A stretch of DNA of 64,000 nt from Flagellimonas aequoris (GCF_003584165.1 NZ_QXFJ01000008.1:62001-126000), one strand, 5' to 3'. Positions 8,872 to 17,685 are shown, counted from the first letter of the stretch. Notes: generated from the letters alone by a model not told the origin. Numbers and translations are program-made.

Positions 8872-9807
8872 TTAAAAGGGCAAATGGGCCAAATCCACGT
8901 TTCCACCCGAAATGATGATACCTGTTTTTTTTCCTTTGAACTTTTCCTTTTGATTTAATACAGCGGCAAAAGCAACAGCACTGGAAGGTTCACATACAAT
9001 CTTTAACCGCTCCCAAAGAATCCGCATGGCGGTAACGATTTCAGCTTCTTTCACCCGTATGATCTCCCCCACATGTTGTTGGATTATGGGAAAGTTTCTA
9101 TCTCCCAATTGGGTTTTTAACCCATCCGCGATCGTATTTGTGGTTTCATTGGTTTCTATTTTACCGCTCAACAGGGATCTATAGGCATCGTCCACTTCCA
9201 AAGGCTCTCCACCAATGGTCTTGCACTGTTTTCCAAAATAGTGTGCGGCAAGGGCCGTTCCGGCAATCAGTCCGCCTCCACCCACAGGGGTCACCACAAA
9301 GTCCAGGTCGGGATATGCCTCCAACAATTCCATGCAAGCCGTTCCTTGTCCCAAAATAACTTGGTCATCGTTGGATGGATGTATGAAGGTTGCCCCGTAC
9401 TTTTCCTCGATTTGTTTGGATTCACGTTCACGCGCCTCCAAGGTAGGTTCACATTCGATGACAAATCCTCCATAGCCCCTGACGGCGTCTTTTTTCACTT
9501 GGGGAGCGGTATTGGGCATTACGATGTAAGCTTTCACCCCCAGACCTTGCGCTGCAAGGGAAAGGGCCTGTGCGAAATTTCCCGAGGAATGGGTCACCAC
9601 TCCGTTTCGTTTTTGTTCTTCGGACAATTGCATAATGGCATTGGCTGCTCCCCGCATTTTAAAGGCCCCCATTCGTTGGAAGTTTTCACACTTAAAGAAG
9701 AAGTGGGTGCCTGTCATGTCATTGATCAAACGGGAGGTAAGTACAGGGGTGTTGTGGATAAACGGTTTTATCCGATCGTGGCATTCGATGAGGTCTTGTT
9801 TGGTCAT
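8872..9807 (-). CDS. PLP-dependent threonine/serine dehydratase or serine racemase
   Basis: This 311-aa fold-type II PLP enzyme has the PLP lysine K50 in GAFKMRGA, the substrate/phosphate loop SSGNFAQALS and the glycine loop TPVGGGGLIAG. It lacks the C-terminal ACT regulatory domain of biosynthetic IlvA. It therefore resembles catabolic threonine deaminase or eukaryote-type serine racemase, which turn Thr or Ser into 2-oxoacids plus ammonia or isomerise serine. Which one cannot be settled from sequence alone. It converges on the kinase gene with an 11-nt gap. Confidence 0.88.
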   Translation of the reverse strand: MTKQDLIECHDRIKPFIHNTPVLTSRLINDMTGTHFFFKCENFQRMGAFKMRGAANAIMQLSEEQKRNGVVTHSSGNFAQALSLAAQGLGVKAYIVMPNTAPQVKKDAVRGYGGFVIECEPTLEARERESKQIEEKYGATFIHPSNDDQVILGQGTACMELLEAYPDLDFVVTPVGGGGLIAGTALAAHYFGKQCKTIGGEPLEVDDAYRSLLSGKIETNETTNTIADGLKTQLGDRNFPIIQQHVGEIIRVKEAEIVTAMRILWERLKIVCEPSSAVAFAAVLNQKEKFKGKKTGIIISGGNVDLAHLPF

Positions 9808-9816
9808 ATATGAAAA

Positions 9817-9853
9817 TTAAGCCCGGATCTGGGAATTTCGGATCCGGGCTTAA
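9817..9853 (-). terminator. Hairpin downstream of the first uspA gene
   Basis: A 13-bp perfect stem TTAAGCCCGGATC / GATCCGGGCTTAA surrounds an 11-nt loop. It lies 20 nt after the uspA stop and just upstream of the dehydratase start. The minus-strand continuation is T-rich but short, so termination is likely though not certain. Confidence 0.65.
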
Positions 9854-9873
9854 AGATAGGAAGGGAGAGTTAA

Positions 9874-10785
9874 TTAATGATGTGATTCCATCTTTTGTTC
9901 CTCTTCCTGTTCTTCCTCGACACTAATGCCTTCCATGCCCAATTCCGGGATCACCAACAAGGGAATCTGCGTGTGGAACGCGGTTCTTTTGATGATGGGC
10001 TCGCGGGTCATTTTTTCCATGTAGCTGTGCTGATAGTTCAACAGGGCCAGCAAATGGATGTCAAGTTCCTTTGAAAACATCTCCAAAGTGTGGGACACAG
10101 AGTTAAGTTCGGAAACGGTGTGCACGTAGTGTTCCACATCGCCCAGGTACCTTCGCAACATGTTCAGGTTGAACTGCTGTAATTCTGAAAGCGCCTTAAT
10201 GCCATATTGTACATGCACGATCCGTATGGTGGCCTTGAACATTTTAGCCATTTCCAATAAAGGGGAAAGTTCCGAAGTGGTATAGAACCTATTAAAATCG
10301 GTGGCGAATGCAATCTCCGATGGAGTCACATATTCAAAATTATAGGGTATGGCGAGAATAGGGCATTTTTTGGTGCTTTTTATGATACGCACCGTATTGC
10401 TCCCCATAAAAACCTCGTCCACACCTGAAGCTCCCTTGGTTCCGGTAACCACCAAATGGATACCCAAGGTTTCCACAATGTCCTTTACCTCTTCCATCAA
10501 TAGGTTGAATGATGAAATGGTCTCAAAAGTATGGTTGGGATTACCATACTTGCTTTTTATCCGGACCACGGTTTTCTGTAATCCTCGTTCAGAAGTCTCC
10601 CTCACCGCATCAACAATACGAACGCCATCCACCATTTTCGCCATAAAACGGCTACTTGGAATCACTGGGGTGTAGGTATTGAGCAGATAAAAAGTACAAC
10701 GTTTGTTGCGGAACAATTGCATGGCGTAGTCGATGGCATTCCATGCATTTTCCGAAAAATCCGTAGGTATTAAAATCTTTTGCAT
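9874..10785 (-). CDS. Tandem universal stress protein (UspA family)
   Basis: The 303-aa protein carries two Usp domains (about residues 1-145 and 150-280). Each domain starts with a beta strand (KILIPTDFSENAWNAIDYA in the first). The first has a clear nucleotide-binding-like loop, GTKGASGVDEVFMGSNT; the second lacks it. The C-terminus is Glu-rich. An FNR-type palindrome 23 nt upstream of a -7 box precedes the gene, placing it with the respiratory genes. A role in low-oxygen survival is inferred from that regulation; the ligand and partner are unknown. Confidence 0.9.
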   Translation of the reverse strand: MQKILIPTDFSENAWNAIDYAMQLFRNKRCTFYLLNTYTPVIPSSRFMAKMVDGVRIVDAVRETSERGLQKTVVRIKSKYGNPNHTFETISSFNLLMEEVKDIVETLGIHLVVTGTKGASGVDEVFMGSNTVRIIKSTKKCPILAIPYNFEYVTPSEIAFATDFNRFYTTSELSPLLEMAKMFKATIRIVHVQYGIKALSELQQFNLNMLRRYLGDVEHYVHTVSELNSVSHTLEMFSKELDIHLLALLNYQHSYMEKMTREPIIKRTAFHTQIPLLVIPELGMEGISVEEEQEEEQKMESHH

Positions 10786-10806
10786 CTGACTAAGAATATG
10801 ATGCGA

Positions 10807-10849
10807 TAAAATTAAACCTATGGATAGGGGGATTCTATGACAATTGTCA
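10807..10849 (-). promoter_or_regulatory. FNR-type activator site and promoter for the first uspA
   Basis: The palindrome TGACAATTGTCA (10838-10849) is followed on the minus strand by exactly 23 nt and the -7 box TAATTTTA (plus 10807-10814). The start codon is 21 nt further on. It shares its architecture with seven other promoters in the window. Confidence 0.82.
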
Positions 10850-10866
10850 GGTTTGGGGATGTGGGC

Positions 10867-11556
10867 TTAAAAACCTTCTACCATTTCCATCAACTTGCGC
10901 TCATCTTTAATACCGATTTTCTTACCGGAAGTATGGATGAGTCCTTTCTTCTTGAACTCGGAAATGATACGGATGGCGGATTCGGTGGCGGTGCCCACAA
11001 CGTTGGAAATGTCTTCCCTAGAGAGGGTAAGGGCCAAAAAACCATCCTCGTCCTCGCCAAAATTGTTCTTTAGGTAAAGAAAGGCTTCGGCAATGCGTTG
11101 TTTTACCGTTTTTTGGGAAATGTTCACGATCACGTCATCGGCTTCTTTAAGATCGTGGGCCATATGGCGCAGAACTTCCAAAGTAAAATTGGGGTTTTTC
11201 TGCAGGGTGTTGGTAATGCTTTCTTTTGGAATAAAGCATACCTCCATGTCCTGAACGGCAATGGCGGATAGGTTGGTACTCTCTTCGGCAATCACCGAAC
11301 GTTGGCCCAGCACTTCGCCCTTGGTGGCCAATTTCACGATTTGGTCCTTACCGTTGGCACTCAGTTTGGAAAGCTTGGAAATTCCATTTCTCACACAATA
11401 GACACCGTTGAGTTTGTCTCCTTCTTCAAAGAGAGGTTCCCCTTTTTTAATGGTCTTTGTGATCTTGGAATCAGACACGTGCTTCAACTCTTCCTTGCTC
11501 ATGGCACGAAGGGAGTTAAATTGTCTAATGATACAATTTTCACATCTGCTTTCCAT
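10867..11556 (-). CDS. FNR/CRP-family transcriptional activator
   Basis: The 229-aa protein has a cyclic-nucleotide-binding-like beta roll (about residues 25-135), a long dimer helix and a C-terminal winged helix (LSREDISNVVGTATESAIR, about 178-196). Cysteines are C5, C8, C54 and C107. C5-x2-C8 and C107 (MEVCFIP) align with three of the four iron-sulfur ligands of E. coli FNR. The position of FNR Cys29 is an Asn. The recognition helix keeps E192 and R196, equivalent to FNR E209 and R213, which fits half-sites starting TGA. It is divergent from ccoI across a shared palindrome and likely regulates itself. Confidence 0.92.
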   Translation of the reverse strand: MESRCENCIIRQFNSLRAMSKEELKHVSDSKITKTIKKGEPLFEEGDKLNGVYCVRNGISKLSKLSANGKDQIVKLATKGEVLGQRSVIAEESTNLSAIAVQDMEVCFIPKESITNTLQKNPNFTLEVLRHMAHDLKEADDVIVNISQKTVKQRIAEAFLYLKNNFGEDEDGFLALTLSREDISNVVGTATESAIRIISEFKKKGLIHTSGKKIGIKDERKLMEMVEGF

Positions 11557-11579
11557 ACTGTTTAGTTTACCTGATTGAA

Positions 11580-11622
11580 CAAAATTAAGGGATATGTGTC
11601 CACAATTTACTGATAAATATCA
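11580..11622 (-). promoter_or_regulatory. FNR-type site and promoter for the fnr-like gene
   Basis: The palindrome TGATAAATATCA (11611-11622) is followed on the minus strand by 23 nt and a perfect -7 box TAATTTTG (plus 11580-11587). The same palindrome serves ccoI in the other direction. Confidence 0.82.
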
Positions 11623-11653
11623 TATTTTTAAGGAGCAGACTATCTCAAATTTG
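11611..11653 (+). promoter_or_regulatory. FNR-type site and promoter for ccoI
   Basis: The palindrome (11611-11622) is followed by 23 nt and CAAATTTG (11646-11653). This is a -7 box with its first T replaced by C, so the promoter should be weak without activator. The ATG is 22 nt downstream. Confidence 0.78.
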
Positions 11654-11675
11654 CGTCAGGTAAAGCAAATGTATA

Positions 11676-14060
11676 ATGGCAGACTCAACCTGTTATCACT
11701 GTGGAGATGATTGCGGAAACCATGGGGTTCGGTTTGATGATAAGGATTTTTGTTGCAACGGTTGCAAGACCGTTTACGAGATTTTTACATCCAATGGTCT
11801 GGCTACCTATTATGAAATAGAGGCCAAGGCAGGAACCACACCCAATGAAATCCGGAAAAAGTACGATTTTTTGGACAACCAAGAAATTGTGGAACAGTTG
11901 GTGGAGTTTAATGAAGAAGGCGTACAGGTGATAAGTTTGAGTATTCCCACCATTCATTGTAGTTCCTGTATCTGGGTGTTGGAAAATCTGAACCGTCTGC
12001 ATCCTGCCATTACCGTCTCCCAAGTCGATTTTCCCCAAAAGACCATTCGGGTTACGTATAAAACCGAAGAATTTTCTTTAAAGGCCTTGGTGCTACTTTT
12101 GGGAAGCATTGGGTATGAACCCTATATCTCCTTGGAGGAATACAATAAGAAGGACAAAAAGGTGGATCGTTCCCTGATCTATAAATTGGGAGTGGCCGGA
12201 TTTGCCTTTGGCAATGTGATGTTGTTTTCTTTTCCGGAATATTTTGAGGTACAGGAATTTTGGCTGGACCAATACAAAGTGGTCTTCCGTTGGTTGATGT
12301 TCGCCTTTTCCCTTCCCGTGGTATTCTATGCGGGCCAGGATTATTTTATTTCGGCATATAAAGGGCTTCGTTCCAAATTGTTGAACATTGATGTACCCAT
12401 AGCGTTGGGAATCCTTACCCTTTTTCTGCGTAGCACCATTGATATTGTGTTCAACTTGGGCTCTGGCTTTTTTGACAGCCTCACCGGATTGGTGTTCTTT
12501 CTTTTGTTGGGGAAATTCTTTCAACAACGTACTTATGCCTACCTTTCCTTTGAGCGCGACTATAAATCCTATTTTCCCATTGCGGTTACAAGACTCAAAA
12601 GTTCCGGGGAAGAGGAAAACGTCCAGATTTATAATGTTGAGGTCGGCGACCGTATTTTAATCCGCAGTCACGAGATCATCCCTGTGGATGCCATTTTGAT
12701 CAAGGGCCATGCGGAAATCGATTACAGTTTTGTGACTGGTGAATCCGAAGCTGTTTTTAGGGAATCGGGGGAAAAGTTGTTTGCGGGAGGAAAACAATTG
12801 GGTGATGTGTTGGAAGTGGAAGTGCTCAAATCCGTCTCCCAAAGTTATCTGACCCAATTGTGGGGCAATTCCATTTTCTCCAAGGACAAGGTGAGCCATT
12901 TCCAATCGCTGACGGACAGTATAGGAAAACGCTTTACCATTGCAGTTTTAACGATTGCAACCCTGGCCACTGTTTTTTGGTTGATTTACCTTCCCGGTAT
13001 GGCCCTGAACGTGTTTACCTCTGTTTTGATCATAGCCTGTCCATGTGCCATTGCATTGGCGGCCCCGTTCACATTGGGCAACATGCTCCGCATTTTTGGT
13101 AAGCACAAGTTCTACCTAAAAAATGCCAATGTCATAGAGCGGTTGGCCAAAATCGATACCGCCATTTTTGATAAGACCGGAACACTCACTACCAATCAGA
13201 AAGATGCCATTGTCTACGAGGGCATGGAACTCACAGAAGAAGAAACAGCCTTGTTGAAGACCACACTGAGGGCATCCAACCATCCGTTGAGCCGTTCCTT
13301 ATATGATATTTTAAAATCCAATGCCATTATGACCTTGGATGAATTCCAGGAACATACAGGGAAGGGGATTGAAGGAAGGGCAAAGCAGCATTCCATTAAA
13401 GTAGGTTCGGCGGCCTATGTAGGGAAAGAGGCATCCCCTTCCATGACCAGTACCGCGGTTTATGTAAGTGCCGATGAGGATGTAAAGGGGCGGTTTGTTT
13501 TTAAGAACACCTACCGGGAAGGAATTGGCGGCATTTTCGGAGAGTTGGGCACCGACATGGATTTGGGAGTGCTTTCTGGGGACAATGATGGGGAGCGGCA
13601 ACTTTTACAGCAGATTTTGCCGGAGAAGACCGAAATGGCCTTCAATCAAAAACCTGAGGATAAGCTCGAGTACATCAAGGAGCTTCAAAGAGCACATACC
13701 GTATTGATGGTTGGCGATGGACTGAACGATGCAGGGGCTTTGGCGCAGAGCGATGTGGGTATTGCGGTCTCGGAGAACATCAATGTGTTTTCCCCAGCTT
13801 GCGACGGTATTTTGGATGCCACGAAAATGAAGTTGTTGCCCAAGTTCATCAAGTTGTCCAAAAGTTCCGTGAAGGTCATAAAGATGAGTTTTTTATTGTC
13901 ACTCTGCTATAATGTAGTTGGATTGTACTTTGCCGTTACCGGGCAGTTACAACCGGTCATTGCGGCTATATTGATGCCATTGAGTTCCATCAGTATAGTG
14001 GTGTTCACGACCGTGGCGACAAATTATTTAGGTAAGGGATTAAAAAATATTGAAATCTGA
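11676..14060 (+). CDS. ccoI: Copper-type P1B ATPase for cbb3 oxidase assembly
   Basis: This 794-aa P-type ATPase is of the CcoI/FixI class, which exports copper for the CuB centre of cbb3 oxidase. An N-terminal Cys-rich metal-binding domain (C6, C9, C13, C26, C27, C30) precedes an HMA domain with HCSSC (95-98). The ion-binding CPC is at 455-457, the phosphorylated Asp is D499 in DKTGTLT, and the hinge is GDGLNDAGAL. It is followed by ccoS and the oxidase genes. Its stop codon TGA is the first half-site of the next operator, so the oxidase operon also has its own promoter. Confidence 0.94.
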   Translation: MADSTCYHCGDDCGNHGVRFDDKDFCCNGCKTVYEIFTSNGLATYYEIEAKAGTTPNEIRKKYDFLDNQEIVEQLVEFNEEGVQVISLSIPTIHCSSCIWVLENLNRLHPAITVSQVDFPQKTIRVTYKTEEFSLKALVLLLGSIGYEPYISLEEYNKKDKKVDRSLIYKLGVAGFAFGNVMLFSFPEYFEVQEFWLDQYKVVFRWLMFAFSLPVVFYAGQDYFISAYKGLRSKLLNIDVPIALGILTLFLRSTIDIVFNLGSGFFDSLTGLVFFLLLGKFFQQRTYAYLSFERDYKSYFPIAVTRLKSSGEEENVQIYNVEVGDRILIRSHEIIPVDAILIKGHAEIDYSFVTGESEAVFRESGEKLFAGGKQLGDVLEVEVLKSVSQSYLTQLWGNSIFSKDKVSHFQSLTDSIGKRFTIAVLTIATLATVFWLIYLPGMALNVFTSVLIIACPCAIALAAPFTLGNMLRIFGKHKFYLKNANVIERLAKIDTAIFDKTGTLTTNQKDAIVYEGMELTEEETALLKTTLRASNHPLSRSLYDILKSNAIMTLDEFQEHTGKGIEGRAKQHSIKVGSAAYVGKEASPSMTSTAVYVSADEDVKGRFVFKNTYREGIGGIFGELGTDMDLGVLSGDNDGERQLLQQILPEKTEMAFNQKPEDKLEYIKELQRAHTVLMVGDGLNDAGALAQSDVGIAVSENINVFSPACDGILDATKMKLLPKFIKLSKSSVKVIKMSFLLSLCYNVVGLYFAVTGQLQPVIAAILMPLSSISIVVFTTVATNYLGKGLKNIEI

Positions 14061-14100
14061 TAAATGTCATTTTTTGCAGTAGAGCATAACAGTAGTTTTA
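14058..14100 (+). promoter_or_regulatory. FNR-type site and promoter for the ccoS-ccoNO operon
   Basis: The palindrome TGATAAATGTCA (14058-14069) begins at the ccoI stop codon. It is followed by 23 nt and the -7 box TAGTTTTA (14093-14100), 19 nt before the ccoS ATG. Confidence 0.82.
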
Positions 14101-14119
14101 CCCTCAAATTAAGGTAGGT

Positions 14120-14326
14120 ATGAGTGTTATTTATGTGTTGTTGGCCATTAGCGTCACTGTGGCCGTAGCTTTTTTTGCGGCCTTTGTCCTGTCGGTAAAA
14201 AGCGGACAGTACGATGATACGTACACACCTTCCGTTCGCATGCTTTTTGAAGACGAGATTGTCAAGGACAAGGATAAATCAGACCAGAATAATCAAAAAT
14301 CAAACAAGAATAGTACAAACCAATAA
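14120..14326 (+). CDS. ccoS: cbb3 oxidase assembly protein CcoS
   Basis: This 68-aa protein has one N-terminal membrane helix (about residues 3-25), a short SVKSGQYDD motif and a charged tail. CcoS is needed to load cofactors into cbb3 oxidase. Size, sequence pattern and position between ccoI and the catalytic subunit gene all agree. The ccoNO ATG begins 2 nt after its stop. Confidence 0.9.
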   Translation: MSVIYVLLAISVTVAVAFFAAFVLSVKSGQYDDTYTPSVRMLFEDEIVKDKDKSDQNNQKSNKNSTNQ

Positions 14327-14328
14327 AT

Positions 14329-16530
14329 ATGGAAATACAACAGTTCCGCTACGATAACAAAATCGTGCAAAAGTTCTTATACGCCACAATTCTTTGGGGC
14401 GTAGTGGGTATGTCGGTAGGTCTTTTGTTGGCCTTCATGTTTTTATTCCCCAATGTTACAGAGGGTATTCCGTGGTTGAGTTTTGGACGTTTGCGTCCAT
14501 TGCACACCAATGCGGTGATCTTCGCATTTGTGGGTAACGCCATTTTTGCAGGGGTCTATTACTCCCTACAACGTCTGCTCAAGGCCCGAATGTTCAGTGA
14601 TGTGCTGAGCAATATCAATTTTTGGGGCTGGCAGTTGATTATTGTGGCTGCGGCCCTTACTCTGCCCTTGGGTTACACGACCTCCAAGGAATATGCAGAA
14701 TTGGAATGGCCCATTGACTTGGCCATAGCCGTAGTCTGGGTGGTTTTCGGCTGGAACATGATCGGAACCATCTTAAAAAGGAGGCAAAGACACCTATATG
14801 TGGCCATTTGGTTCTATCTGGCAACCTTTGTTACCGTAGCGGTACTCCATATTTTCAACAGTTTGGAGTTGCCTGTATCGGCCTTGAAAAGTTATTCGGT
14901 TTATGCTGGGGTACAGGATGCCTTGGTGCAATGGTGGTACGGGCATAACGCGGTGGCGTTTTTCTTGACCACGCCCTTTTTGGGACTGATGTACTATTAC
15001 GTGCCCAAAGCGGCCAATAGGCCCATTTACTCCTATAGGTTGTCCATTGTGCACTTCTGGTCCTTGATTTTCATCTATATCTGGGCAGGTCCGCACCACT
15101 TGTTGTATTCAGCTTTGCCTGATTGGGCCCAGAACCTCGGTGTGGTGTTCTCCGTGATGTTGATCGCTCCTTCTTGGGGTGGTATGATCAACGGTCTATT
15201 GACACTGAGGGGTGTTTGGGACAAAGTACGTAGTGATGCCACCTTGAAATTTATGGTTGTGGCCATCACCGGTTATGGTATGGCAACCTTTGAAGGACCA
15301 ATGCTTTCCCTTAAAAATGTGAATGCCATTGCCCACTTCAGTGACTGGATCATTGCCCACGTTCACGTGGGGGCACTAGCTTGGAATGGTTTCTTGACCT
15401 TTGGTATGATCTATTGGTTGGTGCCAAGAATGTTCAAGACCGACCTTCACTCCAAAGGATTGGCCAACTTCCACTTCTGGATAGGCACCTTGGGTATTGT
15501 CCTCTATACATTGCCTATGTACGTGGCTGGGTTTACCCAAGCCTTGATGTGGAAAGATTTTAACCCAGATGGCACCTTGGTATACGGAAACTTCTTGGAA
15601 ACCGTGTCCCAGATTATCCCGATGTACTGGATGAGGGCCATTGGGGGTAGCCTTTATATCCTTGGAATGTTTGTACTGCTGTATAATGTGGTCATGACCA
15701 TCAGGGCAGGTAGCAGGGTAGAGGACGAATTGGCCGAAGCACCTGCGTTGACAAGGGTATCCAAAAGACGTGTGGCCGGTGAGACCTTCCACAACTGGTT
15801 GGAAAGAAAACCGGTTCAGTTGACCATTTTGGCTACCATCGCCATATTGATCGGCGGTATTGTACAGATCATTCCGACCATTTTGGTGAAATCGAACATA
15901 CCGACCATTTCCAGTGTAAAACCTTATACGCCATTGGAACTGGAAGGACGTGACTTGTATATCAGGGAAGGATGTGTGGGATGTCACTCCCAAATGATCA
16001 GACCTTTCCGTAGTGAAGTGGAACGTTACGGTGAATATGCCAAAGCAGGCGAGTTTGTTTACGACCACCCATTCCTGTGGGGAAGTAAACGTACCGGACC
16101 CGATTTGTTAAGGGTAGGTGGTAAGTATTCCGATAACTGGCACTTGAACCACATGTACGACCCACAAAGTACTTCTGCCGGATCCATTATGCCATCCTAT
16201 AAGTGGTTGGTAAGGGATAGGCACGATCGCAGTGGCGTTCAGGCCAAGATGGAAACCATGGTAAAATTGGGTGTTCCCTACACAGAGGAGGATATAGCCA
16301 ATGCGCCTGAAAACATGGCGGCACAAGCGGAACAGATCGAGAAAAACCTGTACTCCGACCCCGAGTTTGTAAAAACCTACGAAGCGGATAAAAAATTCGC
16401 TGCGGAGAACGGTCAGGATTTTGTGGAAATGCGCGATCGTGAAATCGTATCCCTTATTGCTTATCTACAACGATTGGGTACGGATATCAAGATCAAGAAT
16501 ACTGAAGAAACACTATCTCAAAACAAATAA
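14329..16530 (+). CDS. ccoNO: Fused cbb3 oxidase subunits I and II
   Basis: The 733-aa protein joins CcoN (about residues 1-480) to CcoO (about 510-733). The CcoN part has haem/copper His motifs LRPLHTNAV, WYGHNAVAF, GPHHLLY and IIAHVHVGAL in a multi-helix oxidase core. The CcoO part starts after one membrane helix (ILATIAILIGGIVQIIPTIL) and has one c-type haem site, CVGCH at 549-553, with methionine-containing stretches such as GSIMPSYKWL. It is the oxygen-reducing core of a high-affinity terminal oxidase in the inner membrane. The usual separate ccoO gene is absent. The frame is open throughout, so this is a true fusion. Confidence 0.96.
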   Translation: MEIQQFRYDNKIVQKFLYATILWGVVGMSVGLLLAFMFLFPNVTEGIPWLSFGRLRPLHTNAVIFAFVGNAIFAGVYYSLQRLLKARMFSDVLSNINFWGWQLIIVAAALTLPLGYTTSKEYAELEWPIDLAIAVVWVVFGWNMIGTILKRRQRHLYVAIWFYLATFVTVAVLHIFNSLELPVSALKSYSVYAGVQDALVQWWYGHNAVAFFLTTPFLGLMYYYVPKAANRPIYSYRLSIVHFWSLIFIYIWAGPHHLLYSALPDWAQNLGVVFSVMLIAPSWGGMINGLLTLRGVWDKVRSDATLKFMVVAITGYGMATFEGPMLSLKNVNAIAHFSDWIIAHVHVGALAWNGFLTFGMIYWLVPRMFKTDLHSKGLANFHFWIGTLGIVLYTLPMYVAGFTQALMWKDFNPDGTLVYGNFLETVSQIIPMYWMRAIGGSLYILGMFVLLYNVVMTIRAGSRVEDELAEAPALTRVSKRRVAGETFHNWLERKPVQLTILATIAILIGGIVQIIPTILVKSNIPTISSVKPYTPLELEGRDLYIREGCVGCHSQMIRPFRSEVERYGEYAKAGEFVYDHPFLWGSKRTGPDLLRVGGKYSDNWHLNHMYDPQSTSAGSIMPSYKWLVRDRHDRSGVQAKMETMVKLGVPYTEEDIANAPENMAAQAEQIEKNLYSDPEFVKTYEADKKFAAENGQDFVEMRDREIVSLIAYLQRLGTDIKIKNTEETLSQNK

Positions 16531-16532
16531 CC

Positions 16533-16721
16533 ATGTTGAAATTTGTAAAGAACCATATGGAAACCATTGACGGGGTAGCAAACTATCCCATGATTTCCCT
16601 GCTAATCTTCTTTGTATTTTTTGTTCTATTGGGCTGGTGGGTACTGACCGCCACCAAGGAACACATCAAGGAGATGGAAGAGCTGCCTTTGGACGACAAC
16701 GATCAACAAAACAAACTATAA
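16533..16721 (+). CDS. ccoQ: CcoQ-like small oxidase subunit
   Basis: This 62-aa single-helix membrane protein (helix about residues 19-40) has a charged C-terminus. It sits 2 nt after ccoNO and 4 nt before ccoP, the position of CcoQ/FixQ, which stabilises the cbb3 complex. Sequence similarity in this family is weak; position and topology carry the call. Confidence 0.8.
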   Translation: MLKFVKNHMETIDGVANYPMISLLIFFVFFVLLGWWVLTATKEHIKEMEELPLDDNDQQNKL

Positions 16722-16725
16722 GACT

Positions 16726-17685
16726 ATGAGCACAAGAACACCCTGGTGGATACGCGTACCCGTATTATTCTTTTTGATCTTCGGATTGATGGAATACTTT
16801 ATAGACTCTGGTGAAAAACCAGCAATCATCGAATACCCCATTACGCAGTTTTTTATGCTTTTGGTCTTGATGATCTTGATTGCCATTGAACTGATTCTGA
16901 GTTCCATTGAGAACATCATGTTCCAGACCCTTTCCGAAGAAGGAAAGGAAAAATACCTTGCTGCCAAGAACAAAAAATACGAGTGGACGTGGGCCAAGAA
17001 TGCCATGAGCCGTCTTACCCGTAGCCGTTCCATAGAACGTGAAGGAGAGATCATCCTCGATCACAACTACGATGGAATCCGGGAGTTGGACAACGTCCTC
17101 CCTCCGTGGTGGGTATACCTTTTTTATGGCACGATCATCTTTGCCGTGGTCTATTTGGTGCGTTTCCATATTATTGGGGACTATGACCAAAAACTGGAAT
17201 ATGAACAAGAAGTGGCCGCAGCCCAGCAAGCCATTGAAGAGTATAAGAAAACGGCCAAGGACCTTGTGGATGTCAATACGGTGGAGTTCCTTTCGGATGA
17301 ATCGGATTTGAGTGCCGGTGAAAAAATATTCCAAAGCAATTGTGCGGCATGCCATATGGCCGATGGTGGCGGGGGTATTGGTCCTAACCTTACCGATGAA
17401 TATTGGATTTTGGGAGGCGGCATCAAAAATGTCTTCCACACCATTTCCGAAGGGGGTCGTGACGGTAAGGGTATGATTGCCTGGAAACAAAGCATTAAAC
17501 CAGCCGAAATAGCCCAAGTGGCCAGTTATGTGCTAACACTGGGAGGTACCACACCTGCCAATCCAAAGGAACCACAAGGGGATATTTGGGTTGACCCAGA
17601 TGCACCACAACAGCCTGAGGGAACCGAGTCTGAAACACCACCAACGGAACAGGTTTCAGATTCAACAACAGTGGCCATGAACTAG
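16726..17685 (+). CDS. ccoP: cbb3 oxidase subunit III, single-haem form
   Basis: The 319-aa protein has an N-terminal pair of membrane helices (about residues 9-25 and 38-60) and the conserved CcoP segment ELDNVLPPWWVYLFYGTI before a further helix. One cytochrome c domain follows, with CAACH at 206-210 and a likely axial-ligand Met in KGMIAWK. The Pro/Glu-rich tail is low complexity. Well-studied proteobacterial CcoP has two CxxCH haem sites; only one is present here. It passes electrons from periplasmic donors to the CcoNO core. Confidence 0.94.
   Translation: MSTRTPWWIRVPVLFFLIFGLMEYFIDSGEKPAIIEYPITQFFMLLVLMILIAIELILSSIENIMFQTLSEEGKEKYLAAKNKKYEWTWAKNAMSRLTRSRSIEREGEIILDHNYDGIRELDNVLPPWWVYLFYGTIIFAVVYLVRFHIIGDYDQKLEYEQEVAAAQQAIEEYKKTAKDLVDVNTVEFLSDESDLSAGEKIFQSNCAACHMADGGGGIGPNLTDEYWILGGGIKNVFHTISEGGRDGKGMIAWKQSIKPAEIAQVASYVLTLGGTTPANPKEPQGDIWVDPDAPQQPEGTESETPPTEQVSDSTTVAMN

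Noticed and set aside
15376..16068. A 230-codon minus-strand frame inside ccoNO
   Set aside because: Shadow of a strongly coding gene; the translation is rich in His and Gln and has no domain pattern.
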